From CBDCWT01 sp965223305 (GTDB taxonomy: Bacteria > Planctomycetota > Planctomycetia > Pirellulales > Pirellulaceae): DNA of 64,000 bases. The DNA is taken from the NCBI GenBank assembly GCA_965223305.1, contig CBDCWT010000016.1, positions 62,001-126,000 of the forward strand. Reading direction: 5' to 3'. Of the stretch, positions 1 to 8,675 are shown one piece after another. Each line of letters begins with the position of its first letter. Within the stretch, counting starts at the first letter, position 1. The translations under genes were made by a program, and so were the position numbers. The notes beneath the pieces were generated by a model. It was not told the origin of the DNA, did no database searches, and worked only from the letters and a program-made list of their open reading frames with translations.

Positions 1-67
1 TAAGGCAGCCGCGCCTCCCGATTGTCTTGCATCACGGATGCGTACCAGATGATCCAGCGGGGAATGT

Positions 68-1687
68 CTACGCCGGCTCGGCAGCCGTGCCTTCCTTGCT
101 GATTTCGACTCCGTCCAAGAAGCTGGCCAATCCGCGCGACCGATAAGGTTGCTGGAGCTTTCGAACGGCCTTGGACTCGATTTGGCGAACGCGTTCACGG
201 GTGACCGAGAAGATCTTGCCTACTTCCTCGAGGGTATACGAGTATCCGTCGGCAAGGCCGTATCGCAGGCGGATGATCTCCCGTTCGCGATAGTTAAGGC
301 CTTCCATCGCGTCTTCAATGCGATTCTTCAGAGCCTCTTGGTTGGTGTCGTAAAGTGGATCGTCCTCCCGGTAGTCCTGCACGAACTCGCCAAAGTAGCT
401 GTCGTCGTGGTCTCCTACCGGTTGGTCGAGCGAGAGTGGTTGCCGTGCCATTTTCATGATACAGCGAGTGTCGTCGAGTGACAGCGCGGCCCGGTCAGCC
501 GTCTCCTCAGCAGTCGGCTCTCGCCCAAGTTCCTGAACGAGTTCTCGCGTTACCGTACGCACCTTGCTCATCGTGTCGATCATGTGCCACGGGCACACGA
601 ATCGTCCGGCTCTGGTCCGCAATGGCCCGAGTGATTGCTTGTCGAATCCACCAGGTTGCATAGGTGGAGAACTTGTATCCACGCGCGTGCTCGAATTTGT
701 CGACCGCTCGCATCAAACCGGTGTTTCCTTCCTGGATAAGATCGAGGAAACTCAGTCCGCGATTGCGGTACTTCTTTGCGATTGAGACGACCAGACGCAG
801 GTTGCCGGCGGACAACGTACGTTTTGCGGCATCGTAGTTGTAGCGGTAGAGAGCCGTCTTGCGGACGCGCCGCGCCAGTGTTGCGGGGGCTTTCGAAGGT
901 GATCCGCATTAGGTAACGTAGTTCAGCCTGTAGTTCTTCCGTCGTTCGCCCCCGCGTCACTCCCTCAGCTTCCGCTTCGTGGATTTTGCTCTCGGAGCGT
1001 TTGCATGCGGGCAGAGATCTCGCACAACCGCTCGAAGATTGGCTGCAATCGGTTAGTGCGCAGGTTGAGTTCTTCGACAAGTCGAACCGCTTTGTTACGT
1101 CGTACAACCAGCCGCTGCCATGCCTCGCGGCGTTCCTTCGTACCGGTGCTGCGGCTAATCGCCAGGAAATAGTCTTTACGATTTTCATTCAGCAGATGTC
1201 TCAGCGTGACCAAGTTCGGCTGCAACCTCCGCATGATGTTTTTCTTTTGAGTGGTGTTCGTCACCGACACCTCGATTGTACGGTCCAAGCGCAGCTCGCC
1301 GTCGCGCACCTTCTCGAGTGCTTGCGCCGCACCTTCCAACACATAGTCGGTGGCCAGCATGCTGTGACGGTATTTGCAACGCGTGCTCTCGATTTGTTTG
1401 GCGGCGTCGATTTCTTCGACCCGTGTCAATAGAGGAATTTGCCCCATTTGCATCAGGTACATCCGCACCGGATCGTCAGTGTTGTTCTCTCCGCTGCGCT
1501 TTTTCTCTGCCTCAAGTTCCTCTAGCTCATCCTCGGTCAGCTGTTCTTCGAGTTCACCTTCATAATCGTCATCGTGGCTCACGTGGCCGTTCCCGTTGAG
1601 CCCGTTTTTCGGCTTCGCTTGAAATGCAGGGGTCGGGGAATCTGTCTTCGACTTGCCGGCTGCCTTCTTGTCATTGGATTTGGCCAA
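68..1687 (-). CDS. rpoD: RpoD-type sigma-70 factor (three frame breaks)
   Basis: Primary-type sigma factor that directs RNA polymerase to promoters. From the ATG at 1687 the protein has an acidic Lys-rich leader, region 1.2 (DDPVRMYLMQMG), region 2 (LRLVVSIAKKYRNRG, then YATWWIRQAITRAIADQ), region 3, and region 4 with the recognition helix in VTRERVRQIESKAVRKL. The frame changes near 984-988, 884-889 and 585-588, at AAAA, CCCCC and GG runs. Joining the three frames restores a continuous protein of about 540 residues, a normal RpoD size, with no nonsense codon. Such a gene is normally essential, so indel error is more likely than decay. Planctomycetes can carry several RpoD paralogues, so it may not be the main housekeeping factor. 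Confidence 0.85.
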
Positions 1688-1903
1688 GGTGCGACTCCTG
1701 CTCTAGTTCCTTCTCATTGACGACGAACGCAAGGGACGGAGATAGAAAGCAGGCGGCATGCCACGGCCGCCGAGAAGAGCCAGTCGCAGCAATGCAACCA
1801 TTGTTCCAGACGCGACTTAGGACAGCACGACGCCGAACTCCTCGGCGTCTGCCGATGTAGCGAAAAGGCAACGCCCGCTGCCGTCAGGCAACGCGGGCGG
1901 GCA
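1688..1903. other. Sigma factor upstream region
   Basis: This stretch lies upstream of the sigma factor start and should hold its promoter. I see no clear -35/-10 pair, riboswitch or RNA gene. Short frames here overlap each other on both strands and look like chance. Confidence 0.4.
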
Positions 1904-2496
1904 GAAAAATCGGATTGCCGTGGCGTCTGGCCGCCAGGAGATCGATGTTCTGCTATCGGCAGCACGCCCGTTGGGACGGGCCTGCACTGGATCAACATCA
2001 CGCGGCAGGCAGCTGCGTTCAAGTCACTCGAGAAGGTCTGAAGCTACGCCATCTTTCTGTCCCCAATTTTTCTGTCATCCAAAACCTGCTCGCCGATCTG
2101 CTTGACGACAGAAAGATTGGGACAGAAAAATCGACTACTACTACGTCTTGCGGCCAGGCGATCGATGTTCTGCTACCGGCGGCACGCCCGTTGGACGGCC
2201 TGCACTGGATCAAGTTCACGTGGCAGGCAGCTGCGTTCAAGTCGCTCAGAGAGTTTGAAGCTACACCATCTTTCTGTCCCAATTTTTCTGTCATCCAAAA
2301 CCTGCTCGCCGATCTCCTTGACGACAGAAAGATTGGGACAGAAAAATCGACTACTGCTACGTCTTGCGGCCGGCCGATTGAAGTTCTGCTACCGGCGGCA
2401 CGCCCGTTGGACGGCTTGCACTGGATCAGCGTCACGCGGCAAGCAGCTGCGTTCAAGCTACTCGAGAAGGTCTGAAGCTACGCCATCTTTCTGTTC
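1904..2496. repeat. Tandem repeat, three units of about 216-220 bp, each with a hairpin
   Basis: The marker ATCGATGTTCTGCT recurs at 1941 and 2161, and in diverged form at 2377. Units one and two contain a strong inverted repeat: TTTCTGTCCCAATTTTTCTG pairs with the downstream GACAGAAAGATTGGGACAG, at about 2053-2129 and 2272-2346. The third unit ends before its hairpin. All three forward frames and one reverse frame are open across the array, which is a by-product of the repeat. Confidence 0.85.
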
Positions 2497-2500
2497 CACG

Positions 2501-3455
2501 CTATTCGAGCTTCAGCAGACGCTTTGCATTGTCTTGAAGTATCAGGCTGCGTGCGTCGTCCGGTAAATTGAGCTGCCGTTCGAAGAGATCAAACTGAGGG
2601 ACCTCTTGGCCAGGTGAGAGAAAGTCGGTGCCAAACAGAATACGATCTTTCCTCCTCACCAGGAACTCGCGGCCGAAATCCAGGTCTCGAGAAATGGCAT
2701 TGGCACCACTGCCCGCACTCAGCTCGCCGTAGATGTTCGGGTATTTTTCCATCAGCCGGTCGATCGCTCCCCCTGGAGTGACTCTCCCCTTTGGGTACGA
2801 CCCTAAGTCACGCGCATCCCCAGAGATCGACGCCCACCAGCCCGGACCGTGACCAATGAAGACACAGTCCGGTGTTTCGCGGAGAACGGTCTCGAGCCCC
2901 GGCAGTCCCGGGAGATCGGTGTTGCGCAGGCTGTCCAGGTGGAACAACACCGGCAAGCCGACCTCCCCGCAGGCAGCGAACACGCGCAAGTTGCGAGCAT
3001 CATCAAAGGCAATCCCGGGCTTGTGCTCGCCGAAACCCCTAGCGCCTGCGTCGACGTACTTCTGGAGCATCGTCACCAGCCCGGCCTGGCCACCGCTGAA
3101 CGACGTGCGGGGGTCAATCGAGCAAAAAGGGATCAGCCGATCTCGAAATGGCTGAGTCTGGGCCAAAACGAAATCGCTGGTCAACGGATAGCTAGACGAC
3201 TCGGGAGAAACGAGCGGTAAAAACTGACTGATCGGGCAATCCGGTGGGCATCCATCCAACGCAGGAGTGTCTCGGCCGTGAGCACTTCCGTGGTATTCCA
3301 GGTCTGCCCAAGGTGGGTGTGCATGTCGATATAGAGTCCAGCAGCGTCTTCGGCTGCGCAGGCGCTTGCGGCCGAAAACTCCCAGCTGTGTTCCCAAGGC
3401 TGCCGTCGCGGCGACCCGCTGAAACTCGCGCCCGTGTGCACTGTTGATGCAGCAT
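2501..3455 (-). CDS. Tat-exported amidohydrolase family 2 metal-dependent hydrolase (three frame breaks)
   Basis: TIM-barrel hydrolase of the amidohydrolase-2 type. The metal-binding strand HTHLG follows the signal region, FHLD and GHGPGW come in the middle, and the late Asp motif is LFGTDFLSP. The frame changes near 3424 (extra G in GGG), 3372 (T run) and 3221 (T run). Repairing the first two gives a Tat signal, MLHQQCTRREFQRVAAT, followed by a small-residue stretch and cleavage near SACAAE. The mature enzyme would be outside the cytoplasm, about 317 residues with the signal. The substrate cannot be read from sequence. The gene runs divergently from the sugar isomerase at 3581. Confidence 0.75.
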
Positions 3456-3580
3456 GAATCCCCCCGTATTCTTTGGAAGCCGTTTTTGGGTAGGGGTCAG
3501 GCAACAGGTCCGCTGGGCCGAGACACCCAGCTGCCCATTGTGACACCCGCCCGTTCCCCAGTCTACGTTGAGGCACGACC

Positions 3581-4393
3581 ATGCGATTCGCTATTTGCAA
3601 CGAGACCTTTCAAGAGTGGCCGTTCGACAGGGCCTTTGAATTCGCCCGCGAGTGTGGATACACCGGTATCGAGATTGCCCCTTTCACAATCCACAAGGAC
3701 GCTTTTCAGATCTCAGCGGACAAACGCCGAGAAGTTCGTCAGCAGGCCGAGCAAGCAGGCCTCGAGGTGATCGGATTGCACTGGCTGCTGGCTTTCACCG
3801 AGGGCTACTACCTGACCTCGCCAGACGCCGCGACGAGGCAGCGAACTAGCCAGTATCTCTGCGAGCTGGCACGCTTGTGCCGCGATCTCGGTGGAGAACT
3901 CCTCGTGCTGGGTTCACCTCAGCAACGCAACTTGCTGCCGGGCGTGTCGCATGACCAAGGACTCGAATATGCCGCCGAGGTCATCAAGGGTGCCGTGGAG
4001 GAACTTGAGCAATGCAACGTAAAGCTGCTCGTCGAACCGCTGTCGCCGCAAGAAGGCGATTTCCTGCTGACAGCCGAAGCGGGAATTGAGCTTGTTGAAC
4101 GGGTCAACTCGGCCAACTGCCGACTCCATCTGGACGTGAAGGCTATGTCCAGCGAGTCGAAACCGATCCCCGAGATTATCCGCAGCGCGGCGGGGTATTT
4201 CGAGCACTTTCACGCCAATGACGCAAATCGACGGGGGCCAGGGATGGGCGACACGGATTTCGTTCCTATCCTCGCGGCCCTGAATGACGTCGACTACGAG
4301 GGTTGGATCTCGGTCGAGGTGTTTGACTACGAACCAGGGGTCGAGGCATTGGCCCGCGAAAGTATCGAGTACCTCACCCGGCTAACGTCGTGA
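3581..4393 (+). CDS. Sugar phosphate isomerase/epimerase (xylose isomerase-like TIM barrel)
   Basis: A 270-residue cytoplasmic TIM-barrel enzyme of the AP endonuclease 2/xylose isomerase-like superfamily. No signal peptide is seen. Likely metal ligands are Glu in VEPLSPQEGDF, Asp and His in LHLDVKAM, the pair in HFHANDAN and the late Glu in SVEVFDYEPG. The start ATG at 3581 follows a gap after the divergent amidohydrolase. Relatives isomerise or epimerise ketoses, inosose or hydroxypyruvate, and the exact substrate is unknown. The reading frame is intact although neighbours on both sides are broken. Confidence 0.8.
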   Translation: MRFAICNETFQEWPFDRAFEFARECGYTGIEIAPFTIHKDAFQISADKRREVRQQAEQAGLEVIGLHWLLAFTEGYYLTSPDAATRQRTSQYLCELARLCRDLGGELLVLGSPQQRNLLPGVSHDQGLEYAAEVIKGAVEELEQCNVKLLVEPLSPQEGDFLLTAEAGIELVERVNSANCRLHLDVKAMSSESKPIPEIIRSAAGYFEHFHANDANRRGPGMGDTDFVPILAALNDVDYEGWISVEVFDYEPGVEALARESIEYLTRLTS

Positions 4394-4457
4394 GCCGGTC
4401 GTCGACGATTGGGCACAGTGTCGTGAGATCAAACCTCAACAGTCCGGCGCCCTGTTC

Positions 4458-5243
4458 TCACTCTTGAGGACGTACCTCGAGCAGTATTCCCGGCAAGAAG
4501 AGTGGTTCGAGCTGGTCGAGTCGGCGGGAGTCCAGGATCTCGACGGTGAGCGCGTATTTCTCTGCAAGTCGCATCGTCATCTGAATGGCATCCAGGCAGC
4601 CGTACGCCAGCCAGGCTTTGCCATCCGAGGTTAAGTGCTTGCTGAGATCCCTGAGGAGCGAATCGAGGAGCGAAAAGTCCTCGTCATAGAAGGCGTAGTC
4701 CGAGAACTTCTCGGGCTTGCCGTCTTCCCAGGGAGGGTTCGAGACAATTAGATCAAACCGCTCCGTGTTGTCGATAATCGCATATGCACCGGGGTCGCCG
4801 GTGGAGACGAATCTGAAGTCAAGCTTGTCTCGGTGGCCGAGCAGTTCGGCGTTGTAGTCAGCGTTCGCAATCGCAGACGGGTTGATGTCCGTTGCGACGA
4901 CGAGCGCGGCACCGGCTTCGGCGCAACACAACGACAACAGCCCTGTTCCTGTGCCGATCTCCAGGACCCGCTGACCTTCGAGCGACTGTTCCCGCAGACG
5001 CTTTCGCAGGCTGATCGTGTCGGCCGGATCCCAGAAGACGGTTTCGAACTGAGCCAACCGCTGCTCGAAGTCTTCGACTGCGCGAAACCGCTTGAGCTTG
5101 ACCACGGTGTCACGCGGGATGCCCAGCAGATCGGCTCGGCTGGCCGAATCGAACTCCGGTTGCTTGGCAGCTGGCGGCTTGCAGCCAGCTAAGAGACAAC
5201 TCATTAGGCAGAGCGAGAGTCTAAGCCGCAACATCTCGAGCAT
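4458..5243 (-). CDS. Predicted lipoprotein with a class I SAM-dependent methyltransferase domain
   Basis: About 261 residues from ATG 5243, with a further ATG at 5234 and an upstream TTG at 5264 as alternatives. The N-terminus is a lipoprotein signal: hydrophobic LRLSLCLMSC, lipobox LLAGC, then a Pro/Lys-rich tether. A Rossmann methyltransferase follows, with motif I VLEIGTGTGLLSL, the acidic end of strand 2 in VATDINPSA and motif IV DLIVSNPPW. NPPW/NPPY is typical of N6-adenine and N5-glutamine methyltransferases, which normally act in the cytoplasm on RNA, DNA or release factors. A lipid-anchored version would lack SAM outside the membrane, so either the signal prediction or the role is unusual. 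Its stop lies close to the convergent isomerase gene. Confidence 0.75.
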   Translation of the reverse strand: MLEMLRLRLSLCLMSCLLAGCKPPAAKQPEFDSASRADLLGIPRDTVVKLKRFRAVEDFEQRLAQFETVFWDPADTISLRKRLREQSLEGQRVLEIGTGTGLLSLCCAEAGAALVVATDINPSAIANADYNAELLGHRDKLDFRFVSTGDPGAYAIIDNTERFDLIVSNPPWEDGKPEKFSDYAFYDEDFSLLDSLLRDLSKHLTSDGKAWLAYGCLDAIQMTMRLAEKYALTVEILDSRRLDQLEPLFLPGILLEVRPQE

Positions 5244-5276
5244 CCACGGTCTGAACCTCGACAACCGCTCGCCGCG

Positions 5277-5669
5277 TCAGCCGCTGGCTTTGAGCTCGGC
5301 GAGGTGCTGAGCGGTGCCGACCAGCCGGTCCCAATTCTCTTGGATGTACTCGGGAGGGCCGCCAATCTGGGCGACAACCTGTGCCAGATGCTCGGTGGGG
5401 ACCATCTCGATGGCATCCCACGGACACACCAGCAACTCGTAGGGGTTGGTCTTCTTCTGCGGAATGTGCACGCAAACCTCGCAGCCTACACACCGCTCTA
5501 GGTCAATCTCGCACCATGACTGGGAGCCCTTTACCCCCAGGTTGAATGACTTCATTTCAATGCAGTCGACCGGGCAGACTTCCAAGCACGACTCACAACC
5601 CGTGCAGTTGTCTGCATTGATGACTGCGACTTCTTTGGGAAGTTTTTTGCGAGGCCCCTTTTTTCCCAT
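5277..5669 (-). CDS. Dicluster 4Fe-4S ferredoxin
   Basis: Small soluble electron carrier of about 130 residues. The first cluster motif is complete: CTGCESCLEVCPVDC. The second is CVGCEVC, with a long insert before LVCPWDAIEM, so its spacing differs from a simple two-cluster ferredoxin. ATGs at 5684, 5678 and 5669 are possible. I prefer 5669 because a GGAG lies about 9 bases upstream, and it gives MGKKGPRKK, a basic N-terminus. It precedes the lipoprotein methyltransferase on the same strand with only a few dozen bases between them. The redox partner is unknown. Confidence 0.85.
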   Translation of the reverse strand: MGKKGPRKKLPKEVAVINADNCTGCESCLEVCPVDCIEMKSFNLGVKGSQSWCEIDLERCVGCEVCVHIPQKKTNPYELLVCPWDAIEMVPTEHLAQVVAQIGGPPEYIQENWDRLVGTAQHLAELKASG

Positions 5670-5684
5670 GCGGCGCATCTCCAT

Positions 5685-6030
5685 CTAGAGCAAATCATTC
5701 CATTGGGTCGTGCCCAGTCCAGCCGTCGCGGCGCACTGACCGGGAGACACAAGGCTGTACAAGTATAGAGCGAGGACGACCTGTAGCCAACTGGTTCCTG
5801 CTGCGGCATCTCGTCGCACTGTCGAGCGTAGCCGAACTCGCCAGCGTAGCCGAACTCGCCAGAGTTTGGCAGATTGCTGATTCGGCCAAATTCTGGCGAA
5901 TTCGGCTACAAGAGGTCCCGTGGGAGCAAAGAGCTCCACGGCAGGAGTCCATCGCACCCACTGCATAACCGCATAATTCGATCGGGAGGGCGAGGCTCCT
6001 GCCGAGCCGGAAGTGCACCGAACCGTGGGC
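5685..6030. other. Repeat-rich intergenic DNA, left part
   Basis: No gene seen. This stretch holds a 64-bp palindrome at 5846-5909, a partial second copy of its first arm just before it, and a GC-rich segment at about 5988-6012 matching the GGAGGGCGAGGCTCCTGCC repeat found near 43.4 and 53 kb. Confidence 0.7.
5846..5909. repeat. 64-bp palindromic repeat (GTAGCCGAA family)
   Basis: The arms GTAGCCGAACTCGCCAGAG and its near reverse complement flank a short centre, so the whole unit can fold into one hairpin. Other copies lie at 6256-6315 and 13324-13387, and half-copies occur in the 52.7-53.3 kb array and near 59.22 kb. Confidence 0.85.
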
Positions 6031-6210
6031 TAACCCGAATTATTCATGAGCGATCTGCTGCGAGGTCGTAAGTCCATCCGTGGCTTCGTCATGCTTCACA
6101 ATTCTCCCTCCACGTATTGCTTCAATACGCCTGCGGAAGAATTGCTCACCTTCCCTGCCACGAACGTACTTACAACCTCTCGCCACGATCTTCATGAATA
6201 ATCCGGGCTA
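6031..6210 (-). mobile_element. 180-bp TA-flanked fold-back element, copy A
   Basis: One of five equal-length copies. Near-perfect terminal inverted repeats (GCCCGGATTATTCATGA type) are flanked by TA on both sides, and the interior is an imperfect full-length palindrome. The flanks join to CCGTGGGC-TA-ACGCCCAGCGG, which occurs uninterrupted (as its reverse complement) at about 52801, 52950, 53124 and 53273. This copy therefore inserted at the central TA of that hairpin repeat and duplicated TA. A 51-codon frame runs 6195 to 6040 on the minus strand. The mirror frame on the plus strand is also open. Confidence 0.9.
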
Positions 6211-6255
6211 ACGCCCAGCGGCTGATCCGGATCGCCGCCGAACCCGGCCAGAGCC

Positions 6256-6315
6256 GTAGCCGAACCAGAGTTTGGCAGACTGCTGATGCGGCCAAATTCT
6301 GGCGAATTCGGCTAC
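6256..6315. repeat. GTAGCCGAA-family palindrome, 60-bp variant
   Basis: Same palindrome as at 5846, with a few bases missing from the first arm. It lies just upstream of the end of the convergently placed 546-residue gene and may act as a transcript-end hairpin. Confidence 0.75.
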
Positions 6316-6337
6316 AAGCCGGGCAGGCATAGCCGAA

Positions 6338-7978
6338 TCAGCGACCGCCTTGCATTTTGGCGGCAGCACCGATCAGCTGCAGCACGCCTTCCTGCAGCCG
6401 AACGCGGTACGATACGCCCTTTGGAACCGTCTTGACCGTCACCGAGATGTGATCCTTGCCATTCGACTGCTGGAGCGCCGCTGCCAATTGCTGAATCTCC
6501 GGCTGGTTCTCGATCGAAGCGGCGAACTCCAGAATCGGGGCCATCGCAATGTCCATCGTCATCGGCGCCTTGACGGCGGCCGGCTGAGAAGCCGATTTGT
6601 CGATGACCGTCTTCAACAACGTCTCACAACCAGTCCCCAGGGCAACGTAAGCAGACTGCTCGCCAGTACCCACGACAATCGACAGCTCGTCGCCGAAGAC
6701 ACTACGCGCTTCGTCCTCGTCGGCCGGGATAGGGACCGTTGCCGCGTGCAGCTCGACTCCCTGATAGGAGCTCTTGTTGAACTCAACGTCGTTCAAGGCC
6801 GGCTCGTTCTCAATGGACCGTGCCAACTCAACCAGCTCTTTCAGGTTTGCTTCGACGGCCGCTCCGTCGCTCAGATAACCGCCCGCGACAAGCTGCAGCG
6901 TGCCGTTGTTCAACAACAGGGCACCGCCGCCATCAAATCGTCCACTGGAAACGGTATCCTCGAGCACCTTGATCAGAGACCGGACGATGTCTTTCGCTTT
7001 CTCGCGAGTCTCATCGTCCGGCAGATCGTCGTCATCGTCGAGTTCCTCAAGAGCCTTATCGCGCATCACCTCCAACATCACCATCGTCTGTTCAATGTCC
7101 TCTTTCGCGGCCCTTGATGTGAAATGGACTTTGGCGGCGGCGTCCGGAAGTAGAAAACCGGCGAACTGCGTTTCATTGCCATCGAGGAGCGCAAGCCGCT
7201 CAACGAGCGAGCTGCCCGGGATGGCAGTGACCTCGACGTCGATAAAAGTCTCGCCATTCTCGCTGTCGACTCCCCAACCAACGGTGAATTGATCCGCTTC
7301 CTGAATAAATGAAACGAGGTTGTTGATACTGTTCTTGCCGATTTTCTCCTGCAGCTCGCGTTCCTCGTCCGAGGCACCCTCCAAACTCTGGTTGAAGCCC
7401 TCCTTCATCTGAGCAATAGCCATCTCGCGGAGCGGTGCCGGGATGCTTTGCACATTCACTTGAAACGCGACTTCGTAGTCGGCGGGCAGCGTTCCTAGCT
7501 GCGTGCTGGGATCCTCTGGCAATTCCTCAAGATTGGCAGCGGCATCCGAGATATAGACCCAGCCAGCTGTCTCCTTGAAAAAAATGTCTCGCTGTAAGGA
7601 GATCTTCTTCAGCCCTCCACCGAGATCCTCGGGTTCCCCAAGCGATTCCTCGATCTTGGCAATGACCGAGTCAAAATCAGAAACAGGCAGGAACGCGATC
7701 CCAGCGGGCTGACCCAGCATCTTCACAAACATCCCTGCAGGTTTCTCGGCGTCCAGACCCTCGACATATTGGCCGGACATCATGGTCACGAGCCCACCCA
7801 ACTCGGGTGTACCAGCAGCCTGAGTCAAATAGCGTATGTTGGCCAGCAGCCGATCGATTCCCGTTATCGAGACCACGACGGCTGGTTTATCAGCCTGTTG
7901 GGCCAACAGGCTGGGCGCCGACGCGACCGTCAACAATCCAAGGCTGACAGCGACAACGAGGCGATGCAGGATCTTCAC
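6338..7978 (-). CDS. Secreted protein of unknown function, 546 residues
   Basis: Not assigned to a named family. The N-terminus is a Sec signal peptide: basic start, hydrophobic LVVAVSLGLLTV, cleavage near SLLAQ. The mature part is acidic, with a run of five Asp in LEELDDDDDLPDD, charged helices and no membrane segment, catalytic motif or cysteine cluster that I recognise. It resembles long exported planctomycete proteins of unknown role. The start ATG at 7978 follows a short gap. The frame is intact over 1.6 kb although neighbouring genes are broken, so the local indels are patchy. Confidence 0.7.
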   Translation of the reverse strand: MKILHRLVVAVSLGLLTVASAPSLLAQQADKPAVVVSITGIDRLLANIRYLTQAAGTPELGGLVTMMSGQYVEGLDAEKPAGMFVKMLGQPAGIAFLPVSDFDSVIAKIEESLGEPEDLGGGLKKISLQRDIFFKETAGWVYISDAAANLEELPEDPSTQLGTLPADYEVAFQVNVQSIPAPLREMAIAQMKEGFNQSLEGASDEERELQEKIGKNSINNLVSFIQEADQFTVGWGVDSENGETFIDVEVTAIPGSSLVERLALLDGNETQFAGFLLPDAAAKVHFTSRAAKEDIEQTMVMLEVMRDKALEELDDDDDLPDDETREKAKDIVRSLIKVLEDTVSSGRFDGGGALLLNNGTLQLVAGGYLSDGAAVEANLKELVELARSIENEPALNDVEFNKSSYQGVELHAATVPIPADEDEARSVFGDELSIVVGTGEQSAYVALGTGCETLLKTVIDKSASQPAAVKAPMTMDIAMAPILEFAASIENQPEIQQLAAALQQSNGKDHISVTVKTVPKGVSYRVRLQEGVLQLIGAAAKMQGGR

Positions 7979-8153
7979 GTTCTACTCCTTGATTGGTTTG
8001 ATCTGCTGAGGAAACTACACTCGGTATTACCCAGCTGGAACTCCAAGAGTTTCAGCTGGAGACTCCCGGCGGATGCTGTGTCCAGCAGTGGATGCCGGCC
8101 GAAGCGGATTACAGTAGTGAGAGTCCCCGCGAGCAACAACAACGTTGCGCCCC

Positions 8154-8372
8154 CTACCGCTCTCGATAGACGATGCGTCCCTTAGACAGGTCATAAGGAG
8201 AGAGCTCTACGCGAACCTTGTCACCAGGCACGATGCGAATGAAGTTCTTTCGCATTCGGCCAGCCACGTGCGCGAGGATCTCGGCTCCGGTGTCGAGCTG
8301 GACCTTAAACCGCGTGTTGGCCAAGGCTTGTGTAACCGTGCCGTCCACTTCCAACGCATCTTCTTTTGCCAT
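8154..8372 (-). CDS. infA: Translation initiation factor IF-1
   Basis: A 72-residue S1/OB-fold protein that binds the 30S A-site region during initiation. The start is ATG 8372 (MAKEDALEVDG), preceded by GGGAGAGAT at a good distance. The longer frame beginning at 8399 adds an unlikely leader. Characteristic segments are VTQALANTRFKV, HVAGRMRKNFIRI, PGDKVRVELSPYDLSKGRI and the terminal R. Length and sequence are typical of the family. Confidence 0.96.
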   Translation of the reverse strand: MAKEDALEVDGTVTQALANTRFKVQLDTGAEILAHVAGRMRKNFIRIVPGDKVRVELSPYDLSKGRIVYRER

Positions 8373-8675
8373 ATATCTCTCCCATGCCGAACCGGGCACG
8401 CCTGTGCCCAGAAACCGTATACGTATTGGATATTGGAGCTTACGTCAATATAGCGCGTCCTCGAATTGCGCCGCGAGTTGACGTCCTCACCGCTTTCCCG
8501 CCGTTGCCCAACCAACCATTCGCACTCGACAGCAAGGTGAAAGAGGCCGTGGCGTCCGGTTGTTTGTCGAGTTGATACCTGGTATTTGTTAGCCACATTC
8601 GGCTGCGGGAGGCCGTCCGAATAGGGGCTGCTCCCTGCAAAGTCATTGTTGTGCGGCCGCTTGCCATCGCCACCG

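Noticed and set aside
580..1188. A separate 202-residue protein on the minus strand
   Set aside because: Its middle part continues the sigma factor after the first frame break, so it is a fragment rather than a gene.
1915..2566. Frames of 186, 154 and 145 residues across the 1.9-2.5 kb array
   Set aside because: They repeat the same peptides in several frames and both strands, and follow the tandem repeat, with no family match.
5685..6337. A riboswitch near 6.0 kb
   Set aside because: The structure is explained by copy A of the fold-back element and two palindromes.
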